Notes under the pieces: generated by a model
Database searches by the model: none
What the model saw: only the letters and a program-made list of their open reading frames with translations
Told to the model about the DNA's origin: nothing
Made by a program: the position numbers and the translations under genes
Part shown: one piece after another, positions 7,398 to 15,565 of the stretch
Layout of the letters: every line of letters begins with the position of its first letter
Position numbering within the stretch: the stretch's first letter is position 1
NCBI GenBank assembly: GCA_015655075.1
Contig: JAATFT010000046.1
Span: forward strand, 1 to 41,529
Reading direction: 5' to 3'
Length of the DNA: 41,529 bases
From: Clostridiales bacterium
GTDB lineage: Bacteria > Bacillota > Clostridia > Lachnospirales > Lachnospiraceae

Positions 7398-8822
7398 ATG
7401 AAGAAAAGATTATTTGCGGCGTTTTTGGCAACTACTATGATTTTTGCCGGTCTGACGGGCTGTTCCTCATGGGATTCCAAGGAAAGTAGTTCCGCGGGAA
7501 ATTCAGATGCAGAAAACAGCGCGGGTAATTCGGCTGATCAGACAGGGGAAGGAAACGCCGCAGAACAGGAGCTGAATATTGCGGTTTTTCAGGGAGGTTT
7601 TGGCGATGAATACTGGAACGGAGTAGTGGAGCTGTTTGAACAGGAGCATCCCGGTGTTACCGTCAATATGACAATCAGCCCAACCGTTGCAGATATTATC
7701 AGACCCCAGATTGTGGCAGGAAATGCGCCGGATTTTATGGCACTGAATGATTCATCGGAGGATGGCTTGATCCTGTCTTTAATGAAAGATAAGGGTCTGA
7801 TGGAGATAACGGATGTATTTGACGGGCAGAATTATGCGGAAACCGGTATTTTAAGGGAGGATATTAAAGACGGTCTTTTGGAAAGTTCAAAATGTGCTCC
7901 CTATACGGGAGATCAGGGGATTTATCTGGCTCCCTTTAATACAGGCCCTCAAGGTTTGATTTACAATAAAACATTATTTGATGAAAAAGGCTGGAAGATT
8001 CCTGCAACCTGGGATGAATTCTTTGCCCTAGGCGATACTGTAAAAGAAGACGGAAGGGCTTTATTTACCTATCAGGGAATTTATCCGGGCTATCTGGAAG
8101 AAGTGCTTTGGCCGGCTATTGCATCGGCGGGCGGGATGGAGGCAATTAATGCAATCTGTTCTTATGAAGAAGGCTCTTTTAACAATGAAACCGTATTAAA
8201 AGTATTGCAGAAAATTGCGGATATTTCCACAAAGGGTTATCTGTTAAAGGGGACCGTAGGTATGAACCATACGGAATCCCAGTCCGAAATGATGTTGGGA
8301 AAGGCCGTATTTATTACGAACGGTACATGGATGGAAAGTGAAATGGCGGAGGCACCAAGGGAAGAGGGGTTTGAATTTGCCATGGCTCCCATACCAACCT
8401 TTCATGCTGATGATGTACACTATGTTTTAGACAGCTGCGAACAGTTTTCCATTCCCGCAGGGGCGAAGAATCCTGATCTTGCGAAGGAATTCATAAGATT
8501 TTTATACAGTGATGAATCCGTGAAATTATTTGCGGAAAAGGCCGGTGCCGTTTATGCGGTAAAAGCGGGCAGGGAATTGGCCAAGGATTATGTTTCGGAA
8601 TCCACTTACAATATGTATGGAATTTATGATGAAACCAGTACGGCTTCCCTGGTCATGAATTTTGAATCCCTGCCGTCAGGTTGTAAAATCAATGTATCCG
8701 ATGAAGTTTTTAATCCGATTACTTCTGTAGTGAATGGTGAAATGACCGCAGAACAGTGGGCGGAAAGTGTGGAAGCCGCCTTTGCTCAGATCCGTTCGGA
8801 CAAGGAAGCAGCGGATGAATAA
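7398..8822 (+). CDS. CUT1 ABC transporter sugar-binding lipoprotein
   Basis: The 474-residue protein has a lipoprotein signal peptide, MKKRLFAAFLATTMIFAG then lipobox LTGC with the lipidated Cys22. A Ser/Asn/Gly-rich linker follows (about residues 23-60), then a family 1 solute-binding domain (IVAGNAPDFMALND, GLIYNKTLFDEKGWKIPATW, GKAVFITNGTWM). It should sit on the outer face of the membrane and deliver an oligosaccharide to the permeases at 8924 and 9819. GGAGG precedes the ATG. The GH29 remnant after the operon hints at a fucose-containing ligand; this is only context. Confidence 0.94.
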   Translation: MKKRLFAAFLATTMIFAGLTGCSSWDSKESSSAGNSDAENSAGNSADQTGEGNAAEQELNIAVFQGGFGDEYWNGVVELFEQEHPGVTVNMTISPTVADIIRPQIVAGNAPDFMALNDSSEDGLILSLMKDKGLMEITDVFDGQNYAETGILREDIKDGLLESSKCAPYTGDQGIYLAPFNTGPQGLIYNKTLFDEKGWKIPATWDEFFALGDTVKEDGRALFTYQGIYPGYLEEVLWPAIASAGGMEAINAICSYEEGSFNNETVLKVLQKIADISTKGYLLKGTVGMNHTESQSEMMLGKAVFITNGTWMESEMAEAPREEGFEFAMAPIPTFHADDVHYVLDSCEQFSIPAGAKNPDLAKEFIRFLYSDESVKLFAEKAGAVYAVKAGRELAKDYVSESTYNMYGIYDETSTASLVMNFESLPSGCKINVSDEVFNPITSVVNGEMTAEQWAESVEAAFAQIRSDKEAADE

Positions 8823-8856
8823 ATAAGTCCCCCAAAATATTAATTTACATAAATTT

Positions 8857-8901
8857 ATGGGGCTGTTGCAAAACGGTAATGTGTTTTTGCAGCAGCCCCA
8901 T
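8857..8901 (+). terminator. Long hairpin between binding protein and permease
   Basis: ATGGGGCTG..TGCAAAAC (8857-8874) pairs with GTTTTTGCAGCAGCCCCAT (8883-8901), about 17 bp with one mismatch and a bulge. Only GTTT follows, so termination would be inefficient. Position suggests partial termination or protection of the binding-protein mRNA. Confidence 0.7.
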
Positions 8902-8923
8902 GTTTAAAGAAGGAGTGAAAAGC

Positions 8924-9805
8924 TTGGCTAAGAAACCTAAATTATTTATCGCTGTCTGTACGCTGCCGGTTATTTTTTTAACTCTGGTGTTTATGATCTT
9001 TCCTATGTTTAATGCTATCTATCTGTCTTTTACGGATTCCACCGCCTTGAATGTGGGGACCGCCAGCCGGTTTATCGGATTGGATAATTATAAATATATG
9101 TTTCAGGACAAATCCTTTTTTCAGTCTTTGCAGAATACAATTAAGCTAATGGCTGTTGTGCCGGTCCTGACTTTATTTTTCAGTTTAATTTTTGCATTTG
9201 TACTGACACAGAGCAAATTGAGGGAAAAGGCTTTTTATAGAACCATATTTTTCTTTCCCAGTATTATTTCCCTTACCATAGTAGGTATTGTATGGTCCTC
9301 TGTGTTTAATCCCAACAAGGGAATTTTAAATCATTTGTTGGAATTATTGAATTTGGAAAATCTCCAGCATGCCTGGCTGGGGGAAAGTAAGACCGCTTTG
9401 TGGTGTGTGGCGGCGGCTCTTATCTGGCAGGCAGCTGGTTACTATATGGTAATGTATATCGCATCCATTGACGGGATTTCGAAAGAGGTATATGAAGCCG
9501 CCGATGTGGACGGGGCAAGAGGAATTCAGAAATTCTTCTTTATTACGATTCCCCTGCTTCGGAATGTAATTGGGATTACCTATGTACTGTCACTTTCCGG
9601 AACTATTAATTTAAGCTTTACCTTGTCAAACGTTATGACGGCGGGCGGACCTAACGGGGCTTCCTCCGTACTGCTTCAATATATGTATACACAGGGCATG
9701 CGAAACGCCAATTTTGGCTATGCAATGGCGATTGCCATGTTTACCCTGGCGGCTGCCGTTGTGCTTTCCCTTTTGTCCAGACGTTTGACGGACAGAACGG
9801 ATTAG
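8924..9805 (+). CDS. CUT1 ABC transporter permease, MalF/UgpA type
   Basis: The protein starts MAKKPKLFIAVCTLPVIFLT and has about six membrane helices and the EAA loop YEAADVDGARGIQKFFFITI. The start is placed at TTG 8924, which has AAGGAG eight bases upstream; ATG codons further upstream fall in or next to the hairpin at 8857-8901 and have no ribosome site. The product is about 293 residues, normal for the family. It pairs with the gene at 9819 (13 bp downstream). As in the other transporters here, no ATPase is encoded nearby. Confidence 0.92.
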   Translation: MAKKPKLFIAVCTLPVIFLTLVFMIFPMFNAIYLSFTDSTALNVGTASRFIGLDNYKYMFQDKSFFQSLQNTIKLMAVVPVLTLFFSLIFAFVLTQSKLREKAFYRTIFFFPSIISLTIVGIVWSSVFNPNKGILNHLLELLNLENLQHAWLGESKTALWCVAAALIWQAAGYYMVMYIASIDGISKEVYEAADVDGARGIQKFFFITIPLLRNVIGITYVLSLSGTINLSFTLSNVMTAGGPNGASSVLLQYMYTQGMRNANFGYAMAIAMFTLAAAVVLSLLSRRLTDRTD

Positions 9806-9818
9806 GAGGAATAAGGAT

Positions 9819-10670
9819 ATGCGAATCAATACCAATATCGTAAAAAGACAAGTGACAAACTGGATTTTGCGGCTGTTTTTAATACTTACTTCATTCATTT
9901 TTTTGTATCCGTTTGTCTGGAATCTGTTGTCCTCCTTTAAAACCAATACGGAATACCTGACGGATCCCTATTCCCTTCCCGCCGGCCTGAACTTTGAAAA
10001 TTACATAAACGCCGTTAAAAAAGCCAATATGGCCTCCTATTTTTTAAATTCCATTTATGTGGTGGTTCTGGCGACAATCATTCTTTTAGTGTTTGTTGTC
10101 CCCATTTCCTATTGTTTGGCAAGATACCGTTTTTTTGGTTCTAAAGTCATTCTGAATATCTATATGGCATGTATTTTTTTACAGGCCACCTATATTATGA
10201 TACCCTTATTTCTGGAATTGCAGGCGGTAAACGGATTGGATAACCGCACCATGCTGGCACTGGTTTATGCGGTGATGCAATTTCCCTTTGCGATTTTTAC
10301 CCTGCGTGGGTTTATCAGCGCACTGCCCACCGACTATGAAGAAGCGGCCAGAATTGACGGCGGCAGTAATTTTAAAATATTATTAAATGTTATCATTCCC
10401 CTGTGTAAGCCGGGTATTGCAACCATAACCATGCTTACGGCCATGGGATTTTGGAATGAATATCCATTGGCACTGGTAATCATGACCGATGACACCAAAA
10501 AGACCTTGCCCATCGGGCTTGCCAATCTGTTTGAAGTACAAAAGTACGCAACGGATTGGGGAGCATTATTTGCAGGCCTTATCCTGGTATTAATACCTAC
10601 CGCAGGGATTTATCTGATTGGCCAGAGACAGCTTCTTTTGGGTATCAGCTTGGGGGGACTGAAAGGATAG
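9819..10670 (+). CDS. CUT1 ABC transporter permease, MalG/UgpE type
   Basis: The 283-residue membrane protein follows an AGGAGGA site. It has about six hydrophobic segments, the EAA loop YEEAARIDGGSNFKILLNVI (about residues 173-192), and a C-terminus ending LLLGISLGGLKG, typical for MalG-type subunits. It completes the transporter with the binding protein at 7398 and permease at 8924. Directly after its TAG stop comes a fragment of a fucosidase gene, so the operon once continued into a glycosidase. Confidence 0.93.
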   Translation: MRINTNIVKRQVTNWILRLFLILTSFIFLYPFVWNLLSSFKTNTEYLTDPYSLPAGLNFENYINAVKKANMASYFLNSIYVVVLATIILLVFVVPISYCLARYRFFGSKVILNIYMACIFLQATYIMIPLFLELQAVNGLDNRTMLALVYAVMQFPFAIFTLRGFISALPTDYEEAARIDGGSNFKILLNVIIPLCKPGIATITMLTAMGFWNEYPLALVIMTDDTKKTLPIGLANLFEVQKYATDWGALFAGLILVLIPTAGIYLIGQRQLLLGISLGGLKG

Positions 10671-10681
10671 GGGGGAGCACT

Positions 10682-10771
10682 CTCGCCGGGTACGGCGAAG
10701 TCTTTACCGTCTGGCTGGACGGAGCCTGCGGGGAAGGAGGCAACGGGAAAAAACAAGTTAATTTGTTTTAA
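10682..10771 (+). pseudogene. Remnant of a GH29 alpha-L-fucosidase
   Basis: The frame reads YGEVFTVWLDGACGEG then NGKKQV, a close match to the GH29 signature around the catalytic nucleophile region (YGxxFEVWFDGAxGEGPNGKRQ), where the Asp of WLDG is the nucleophile. Nothing else of the roughly 450-residue enzyme remains; after KKQV the frame ends NLF-stop, just before repeat A1. It starts within 20 bp of the permease stop, so a deletion joined it there. Family recognition is from motif memory. Confidence 0.72.
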
Positions 10772-10777
10772 AATTGA

Positions 10778-10942
10778 CTAGTGCACTGACAAGTTGATAT
10801 CTTGTCTAATGGCTTGCCTGAATTTCCATCTGCTTCGTTGCCGTCAATCGACGTAGCCACCGCTACGCCTCATTCCTCCGCCTCGCAGAATGAAAATCTA
10901 TTCTACGCCATTAGTCCAAGTATCAACTTGTCAGCACACTAG
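10778..10942. repeat. Palindromic repeat, family A, copy 1
   Basis: A 165-bp element bounded by CTAG. The end arms are complementary: CTAGTGCACTGACAAG at 10778 against CTTGTCAGCACACTAG ending at 10942 (20 of 22 bp over the full arm). A second stem pairs CTAATGGC with GCCATTAG further in. A 25-bp core at 10859-10883 (ACCGCTACGCCTCATTCC...) is identical in copy 2 at 30111-30135. No transposase is encoded. It abuts repeat B1. Confidence 0.85.
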
Positions 10943-11102
10943 AGCGTGTTTTAAAAATCATTGCACCGTTCTGAACGCCCCACTTTGCTGTATACTGCGT
11001 CGCGATTTTGGGAGTGTAGCACCACTACACACTCAAAATCGCTCCTTGCCTCCCACAAAGTGGAGCATCCAGCCCGGCACAAGCATTTTTCAAACACACT
11101 CT
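10941..11102. repeat. Palindromic repeat, family B, copy 1
   Basis: A 162-bp element with terminal inverted repeats AGAGCGTGTTTTAAAAAT (10941-10958) and ATTTTTCAAACACACTCT (11085-11102). The interior (CACCGTTCTGAACGCCCCAC..., CTCCTTGCCTCCCACAAAGT) matches copy 2 at 35723-35885 in the opposite orientation almost base for base. Its left end shares AG with repeat A1. Open frames inside it are not genes. Confidence 0.88.
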
Positions 11103-11260
11103 AGTGTAGTATCGCGAATAGCAAGGTTAAACTTCTTTGCCCTATCATCCAACAAAAGTAAATCAAATACATCCTCAAGTCCTTATAAAGGCGGACACGG
11201 AGATATTGTAAAAGAGGGTTCGGAAGCTTATTCTTTATCTACGCCGGGTGGCAGATATTA
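11103..11260 (+). other. Possible gene remnant after the repeats
   Basis: One frame is open to a TAG at 11259-11261 and ends YKGGHGDIVKEGSEAYSLST then PGGRY. It looks more protein-like than the adjacent repeats and is followed directly by a terminator, as a gene end would be. I do not recognise the family and there is no start codon or ribosome site, so it may be the 3' end of a gene broken by the repeats. Confidence 0.3.
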
Positions 11261-11303
11261 GCCGGTTCGCTCAATTATTGATTTGGGGGAACCGGTATTT
11301 TTT
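11261..11303 (+). terminator. Rho-independent terminator
   Basis: CCGGTTC (11262-11268) pairs with GAACCGG (11289-11295) and a T-run follows. It would end transcription from the left and protects the convergent deoR-type gene, whose stop lies at 11305. Confidence 0.75.
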
Positions 11304-11304
11304 G

Positions 11305-12066
11305 TCACAAGCTGTCCGGAATTACAATATTAATTCCGTTATCCCGATAATCCCTTAGTATATTATCATCTGTTTCATCGGTAACCAGATGGGTGATGCT
11401 TGATGCGTCCGCGATATAGTAGGTGGCGATTGTATTCAATTTTTCTTTTGTTGCAATAGCAATAATGTGTTTGCTTTGCATAATCAGCTGTTTTTTTAAA
11501 ATAGACTCATCAAAAGAAGGAACCGTAATGCCTGCTTTTGTATCCAGAGAGGAAACTCCTAAAATACAACATTCAATATTAATATGTTCCAGCTGCTTTA
11601 GTGTGCTGGAGCCTTTAATGACTTTCGTAGTTAAATCCAATTCTCCGCCTAGAAGGTTAATTCTGGCATATCGTTTATTACAGCAGGCCAGTGCAATCTG
11701 AGGAGAATTGGTAATAATGGTTCCTTTGAAATCTGCGGGGAGGGATTCTGCAAAGCATAGGTTTGTTGTGCCGCTGTCAAGATATAAGACGGAATAATCC
11801 ACCACTAATGCCGTAGCATATTTAGCAAGGTTTTTTTTCGCCGAGAGGTTTATTGATATCCGTTTATCAAAATCAAGGAGATCATTTTCTATTTTCAGAA
11901 TTCCGCCGTGGATTCTTCGTACAAGGCCTTTGGAAGCCAGCTCCTGAAAGTCCTTGCGGATTGTGTCTTCCGCCACATTCAGTTCTGCGGTCAAATCATT
12001 TGTGATTGCCCGTCCGTCTTTATTGACTTTTTCCATAATGTAAATTTGCCGTTCTTTTTTATACAT
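11305..12066 (-). CDS. DeoR-family sugar-phosphate-responsive repressor
   Basis: The 253-residue protein has an N-terminal winged HTH (ITNDLTAELNVAEDTIRKDF, then GLVRRIHGGIL, the DeoR signature) and a C-terminal DeoRC sensor domain with YLDSGTTNLCFAESL, where the DSGTT loop binds a sugar phosphate. It is divergent from the PTS/HPS/PHI operon. A series of TTGAAA repeats over the operon promoter fits DeoR-type operators. It most likely represses that operon and is relieved by a pathway sugar phosphate; the effector is unknown. AAAGGA precedes the ATG. Confidence 0.92.
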   Translation of the reverse strand: MYKKERQIYIMEKVNKDGRAITNDLTAELNVAEDTIRKDFQELASKGLVRRIHGGILKIENDLLDFDKRISINLSAKKNLAKYATALVVDYSVLYLDSGTTNLCFAESLPADFKGTIITNSPQIALACCNKRYARINLLGGELDLTTKVIKGSSTLKQLEHINIECCILGVSSLDTKAGITVPSFDESILKKQLIMQSKHIIAIATKEKLNTIATYYIADASSITHLVTDETDDNILRDYRDNGINIVIPDSL

Positions 12067-12202
12067 AACGAATTATCCTTTCGTATTGCTCAAGCCGGAA
12101 TCAGAAGAAGGCAAATGAGCAATTCTATATTTACCTTATCACAATTTTATTGAACTTTCCAGTAGTATTATATAAATCCATATGGGTTAATTTCCGGCGA
12201 TC

Positions 12203-12271
12203 TTGAAAATTATTGAAATTCATTGAAAAGTATTGACTTCTATCGAAATGTAGTGTATAAAATAATTGAAA
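12203..12271 (+). promoter_or_regulatory. Helically phased TTGAAA operator repeats
   Basis: TTGAAA occurs at 12203, 12213 and 12223. The -35 TTGACT at 12233 and TCGAAA at 12243 continue the same exact 10-bp period, and another TTGAAA lies at 12266. Direct repeats one helical turn apart are what DeoR-type repressors often bind. The array covers the -35 box. Confidence 0.75.
12233..12261 (+). promoter_or_regulatory. Promoter of the PTS/HPS/PHI operon
   Basis: TTGACT (12233-12238) and TATAAA (12256-12261) are 17 bp apart. Transcription would start near 12268 and leave a leader of about 225 nt before the ATG, containing a tandem CAATATAAAA duplication (about 12407-12426) but no terminator I can identify. 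Confidence 0.8.
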
Positions 12272-12493
12272 GATAAAAACGATGAAAAAACAGCCGGGTA
12301 CATTAGTTTTTTTGTGGATTATACTGTAAATAAGGATTGGCTTTAAGCCTTTATATGGAAAGAAAGTACTAAGAAAAGGCGAAAGGGGGAATGGAAAGAA
12401 ACAAAACAATATAAAACAATATAAAACGGTAAAAATAACGCATGGGTACTTTGGGAAGGTACAAAATCTTTTAAAGAAAAAAGGAGGATTCTA

Positions 12494-14545
12494 ATGAGGA
12501 CTTTGCAAAAATTTATCAACAAGCTTACAAACATAGGGGGGTCATTACAAACGCCTATTGCCATTCTGCCGGCCGCCGGTATCCTATTGGCATTAGGCAC
12601 AATATTTACAAGTTCGAGCTTTCTGGAAATGATGCCGTTTGCCGGCGGGGAAACGATGAACCGCATTTTTAATGTATGTTTGCAGTGCGGAAATATCATC
12701 TTTGGAAACCTGCCGTTGATTTTTGCGGCAGGCGTCGCAATCGGCCTGTCAAATAATGACGGCGTGGCTGCGCTCTCCGCAATTGTTGGTTATCTTATTA
12801 TGAACGTAACCATCGGCGGTACATTAGGTATTAACGCAGAGATGGTGGAAAAATCCAGAGCTTATACGACAATACTGGGCATTCCCACACTTCAGACCGG
12901 TGTGCTGGGAGGTATTATCATCGGTGTTCTTGCATCCAGTGTTTACAGCAGATTTTATAAAGTAAAATTGCCCCAGGCGTTGGAATTCTTTGGGGGAAAA
13001 CGGAGCGTGCCGATCATCACCGCATTTTCCGCTTTTTTTATCGGTCTGGTTATGTGTTTTGTATGGCCTCCGGTCCAGAATGGAATAAATTCATTATCAT
13101 CCTTCATTTCAAACAGCAATCCAGCCGTTGCCGGATTTATGTTTGGTTTTGTGGAACGTTTAACCATTCCTTTTGGCATGAACCATATCTGGTGGCCGAC
13201 CTTTTGGCTCCAGGCCGGAGAATATGTGAATAAAGCGGGACAGGTTATCCACGGCGATCAGTTGATTTTCTTTGCACAGTTAGGCGACCAAGTTGATATT
13301 ACGGCCGGTACATTTATGAACGGTTTGTTTGTGCTGAAAATGTTTACCATGCCTGCCTGTGCTTTGGCAATGTACAGATGTTCGAGACCGGAGAATCGTC
13401 AAAAGGTGGCGGGTATTATGGTATCCGGTGCAATTACCTCATTTGTATGCGGTATTACTGAGCCTCTTGAATTCTGCTTCATTTTTTGTGCCCCCGTTTT
13501 ATTCTTAATCCATGCGGTAATTACCGGTTTAGGGTTTGCGGTAAAGAACCTTTTAGGAGCCCATTTAGGTTTATCCTTCTCAGGCGGTTTCCTTGATTAT
13601 CTGTTTTTCAATATTTTGCCAAGCCGGACGAACTGGTGGATTGTTATTCCTGTAGGTATCGTATTGTTTGCCTTTTATTACCTATTATTTACCATTGCCA
13701 TTAAAAAGTGGAATCTGAAAACACCGGGGAGGGAAGAGAAAGCGCCGGGAACAGAGGAAGATTCCATTGTGGAAAACGACATGGAATTAGCGGCAAAGGT
13801 CATTGAGGCATTGGGAGGAAGCGGCAATATTATAAATGTGAATGCATGCTTCTCCCGGTTAAGAGTCGATGTAAAAGAAGTGGAAAAGGTACGGAAGGAA
13901 CGTTTCAGTAATCTTTCCGCTTCGGGAGTAAGCGTGGTAGGGACGAACGTACAGGTTATTTACGGTATGAAGGCGGTTTCCGTGAAAGAAGGGGTCCTTG
14001 CCAGCTTAAGAGGAAATGCTGTTACGGGAAAAACAATTTCAAAGGGTGAGGACGACGTTAATGTGAGCGAAAACCCTGTGAAGCTGGAAAATATTGTATC
14101 ACCGTTTGAGGGCAGGGTTATGCCGCTTGCAGAAGTGCCTGATGAAGTATTAAAATCAAAGGCGATGGGAGACGGGTTTGCCGTAGAAATACAGAATGCC
14201 GCTGTTAAATCCCCGATTGACGGCAAGGTAATCAGTATATTCCCCACAAAGCATGCCATTGCGCTGGTGGATGAATATAAAAATGAAGTATTGCTGCATC
14301 TGGGAATTGATACCGTAAATCTGAAAGGAGAAGGTTTCCAGGTTTACATTGAAACAGGAGATACCGTAAAAGCCGGCCGGAAAATAGCGGACGTAGATTT
14401 GAACCTTTTGAAAGAGAGAGGATTGTCTGCAATATCATCGGTGATTTTTACAAATTTGAATACGGAGGAATACGGAATCAGGCTTGAAGCGGAAGGAAAT
14501 TTAAAATACGGACAGAAAAAACTAATCAAAATTATAAAGAAATAG
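12494..14545 (+). CDS. PTS sugar transporter IICBA, glucose/N-acetylglucosamine superfamily
   Basis: A single 683-residue polypeptide with domains in the order IIC-IIB-IIA. IIC (about 1-410) is the membrane channel, starting LQKFINKLTNIGGSLQTPIA, with the conserved GITEPLEFCFIF. IIB (about 425-500) has its phosphorylated Cys in NACFSRLRVDV. IIA (about 530-670) has TKHAIAL and the active His of LLHLGIDTV. It imports and 6-phosphorylates a hexose at the expense of PEP. AGGAGG precedes the ATG. It is the first gene of an operon with a PGI and the HPS/PHI pair, so its product should be glucose 6-phosphate or a related hexose 6-phosphate; the sugar cannot be read from sequence. Confidence 0.94.
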   Translation: MRTLQKFINKLTNIGGSLQTPIAILPAAGILLALGTIFTSSSFLEMMPFAGGETMNRIFNVCLQCGNIIFGNLPLIFAAGVAIGLSNNDGVAALSAIVGYLIMNVTIGGTLGINAEMVEKSRAYTTILGIPTLQTGVLGGIIIGVLASSVYSRFYKVKLPQALEFFGGKRSVPIITAFSAFFIGLVMCFVWPPVQNGINSLSSFISNSNPAVAGFMFGFVERLTIPFGMNHIWWPTFWLQAGEYVNKAGQVIHGDQLIFFAQLGDQVDITAGTFMNGLFVLKMFTMPACALAMYRCSRPENRQKVAGIMVSGAITSFVCGITEPLEFCFIFCAPVLFLIHAVITGLGFAVKNLLGAHLGLSFSGGFLDYLFFNILPSRTNWWIVIPVGIVLFAFYYLLFTIAIKKWNLKTPGREEKAPGTEEDSIVENDMELAAKVIEALGGSGNIINVNACFSRLRVDVKEVEKVRKERFSNLSASGVSVVGTNVQVIYGMKAVSVKEGVLASLRGNAVTGKTISKGEDDVNVSENPVKLENIVSPFEGRVMPLAEVPDEVLKSKAMGDGFAVEIQNAAVKSPIDGKVISIFPTKHAIALVDEYKNEVLLHLGIDTVNLKGEGFQVYIETGDTVKAGRKIADVDLNLLKERGLSAISSVIFTNLNTEEYGIRLEAEGNLKYGQKKLIKIIKK

Positions 14546-14553
14546 GAGTAATT

Positions 14554-15384
14554 ATGTTAAAAGAGTTAAAAAACAGCGGACTTCCCATATATATGAATGA
14601 GGAAAACGGATTGCTGGCGTTAAGCGCCCCGTTTGTATATAAAGGATTTGCACAAAAGAAATTATCAGACATGCACGGATTATTTAAAGATGATTCCAAT
14701 CATTGGGAGGATGAACCGATTTACGATGTTTATAGGGGGATTTTGGATCCTGCCCACAGCGGGTTATTTGAAAAGTATAAATTCCAGTATGATATTACAG
14801 TGGTAAGAGGCGGTTTAATCGGAAATGAAAGTAAAAAAACAAGCGGGCACTACCATTCATGGAATGAAATGAATACCAGTACGTATCCGGAAGTATATGA
14901 AGTGATTTCCGGTACCGCTGTCTATATCCTGCAAAGAGCGGATAATTTTAAAAATACGGATTTTGAGAATTTGCATGTCAGCGATCTGATAGCGGTCCGT
15001 GTATATGCCGGACAGGCAATTATCATACCGCCTAATTACGGTCATTGTTCTGTAAACGGAGGAGAAGGACCGCTGGTTTTTTCAAATCTTGCTTACACTC
15101 CATGCACGGTGGATTATGCACCTGTTAAGTATTATCACGGACTTGGCGCATACGTAGGTTATAAGGACGGCAGGTTAATGATTGAAAAAAATAGAAATTA
15201 TAAAAACCTCCCCCGGATTAAATATGCACAGGTAAAAGAAAATAAGGACCTGGGTATCGTATTTAACAAACCGGTATACCGGTCCTTTAAGGAAAATCCG
15301 GAGGCGTTTGACTTTCTCGGAAACGTGGACCCATACAGGGAACAGATTATGAACATGCTGGACAGGAAAGAAGAGTTAGTTTAA
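14554..15384 (+). CDS. Cupin-type glucose-6-phosphate isomerase
   Basis: A 276-residue protein of the archaeal-type (PF06560) phosphoglucose isomerases. The cupin motif SGHYHSWNEMNTSTYPEVYE carries the metal-binding His-x-His and Glu, and IIPPNYGHCSVN the third His. The enzyme interconverts aldose 6-phosphates with fructose 6-phosphate and is unrelated to the usual bacterial Pgi. It follows the PTS gene by 8 bp (ribosome site AGGAG) and precedes HPS and PHI, so it should turn the PTS product into fructose 6-phosphate for PHI. It is somewhat longer than archaeal examples (about 190 residues) because of N- and C-terminal extensions. Confidence 0.88.
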   Translation: MLKELKNSGLPIYMNEENGLLALSAPFVYKGFAQKKLSDMHGLFKDDSNHWEDEPIYDVYRGILDPAHSGLFEKYKFQYDITVVRGGLIGNESKKTSGHYHSWNEMNTSTYPEVYEVISGTAVYILQRADNFKNTDFENLHVSDLIAVRVYAGQAIIIPPNYGHCSVNGGEGPLVFSNLAYTPCTVDYAPVKYYHGLGAYVGYKDGRLMIEKNRNYKNLPRIKYAQVKENKDLGIVFNKPVYRSFKENPEAFDFLGNVDPYREQIMNMLDRKEELV

Positions 15385-15475
15385 AGGAAAATAGAATATG
15401 AGTAGGTAACAAGGCTTGGAATAAGCAGGCTTTACCTCAGTTCGCAAGCCGCATATTGATTCCTTTAACTTTTTT
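15381..15475 (+). ncRNA. Structured intergenic RNA or elaborate terminator before hps
   Basis: A closing stem TTAAAGGA/TCCTTTAA (15381-15388 with 15461-15468), extended by AATATG/CATATT (15395-15400 with 15452-15457), is followed by a T-run. Inside, AGGTAA (15404-15409) can pair with TTACCT (15432-15437) and GGCTTG (15413-15418) with CAAGCC (15445-15450). These interleave, so they form a pseudoknot or are alternatives. It overlaps the PGI stop. It may attenuate hps/phi or be a plain terminator; no known riboswitch is recognised. Confidence 0.5.
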
Positions 15476-15565
15476 ATTCAAGACAATAAAATGTCTGCAG
15501 CAGGATATTTTATTGTATGTGGCAAATGTAACGGGTGTCAGGTTGAAAAATAAATGGAGGTTAAA

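Noticed and set aside
10890..11261. A 123-codon plus-strand frame across repeats A1 and B1
   Set aside because: It is made of repeat sequence; the same peptide pieces (RACLKN-like, NHCTVL) recur wherever family B occurs, and there is no ribosome site.
15554..15565. ATG 15554 as the start of hxlA
   Set aside because: That codon overlaps the GGAGG that serves ATG 15566; the family N-terminus also begins at MKKLQVALDLL.
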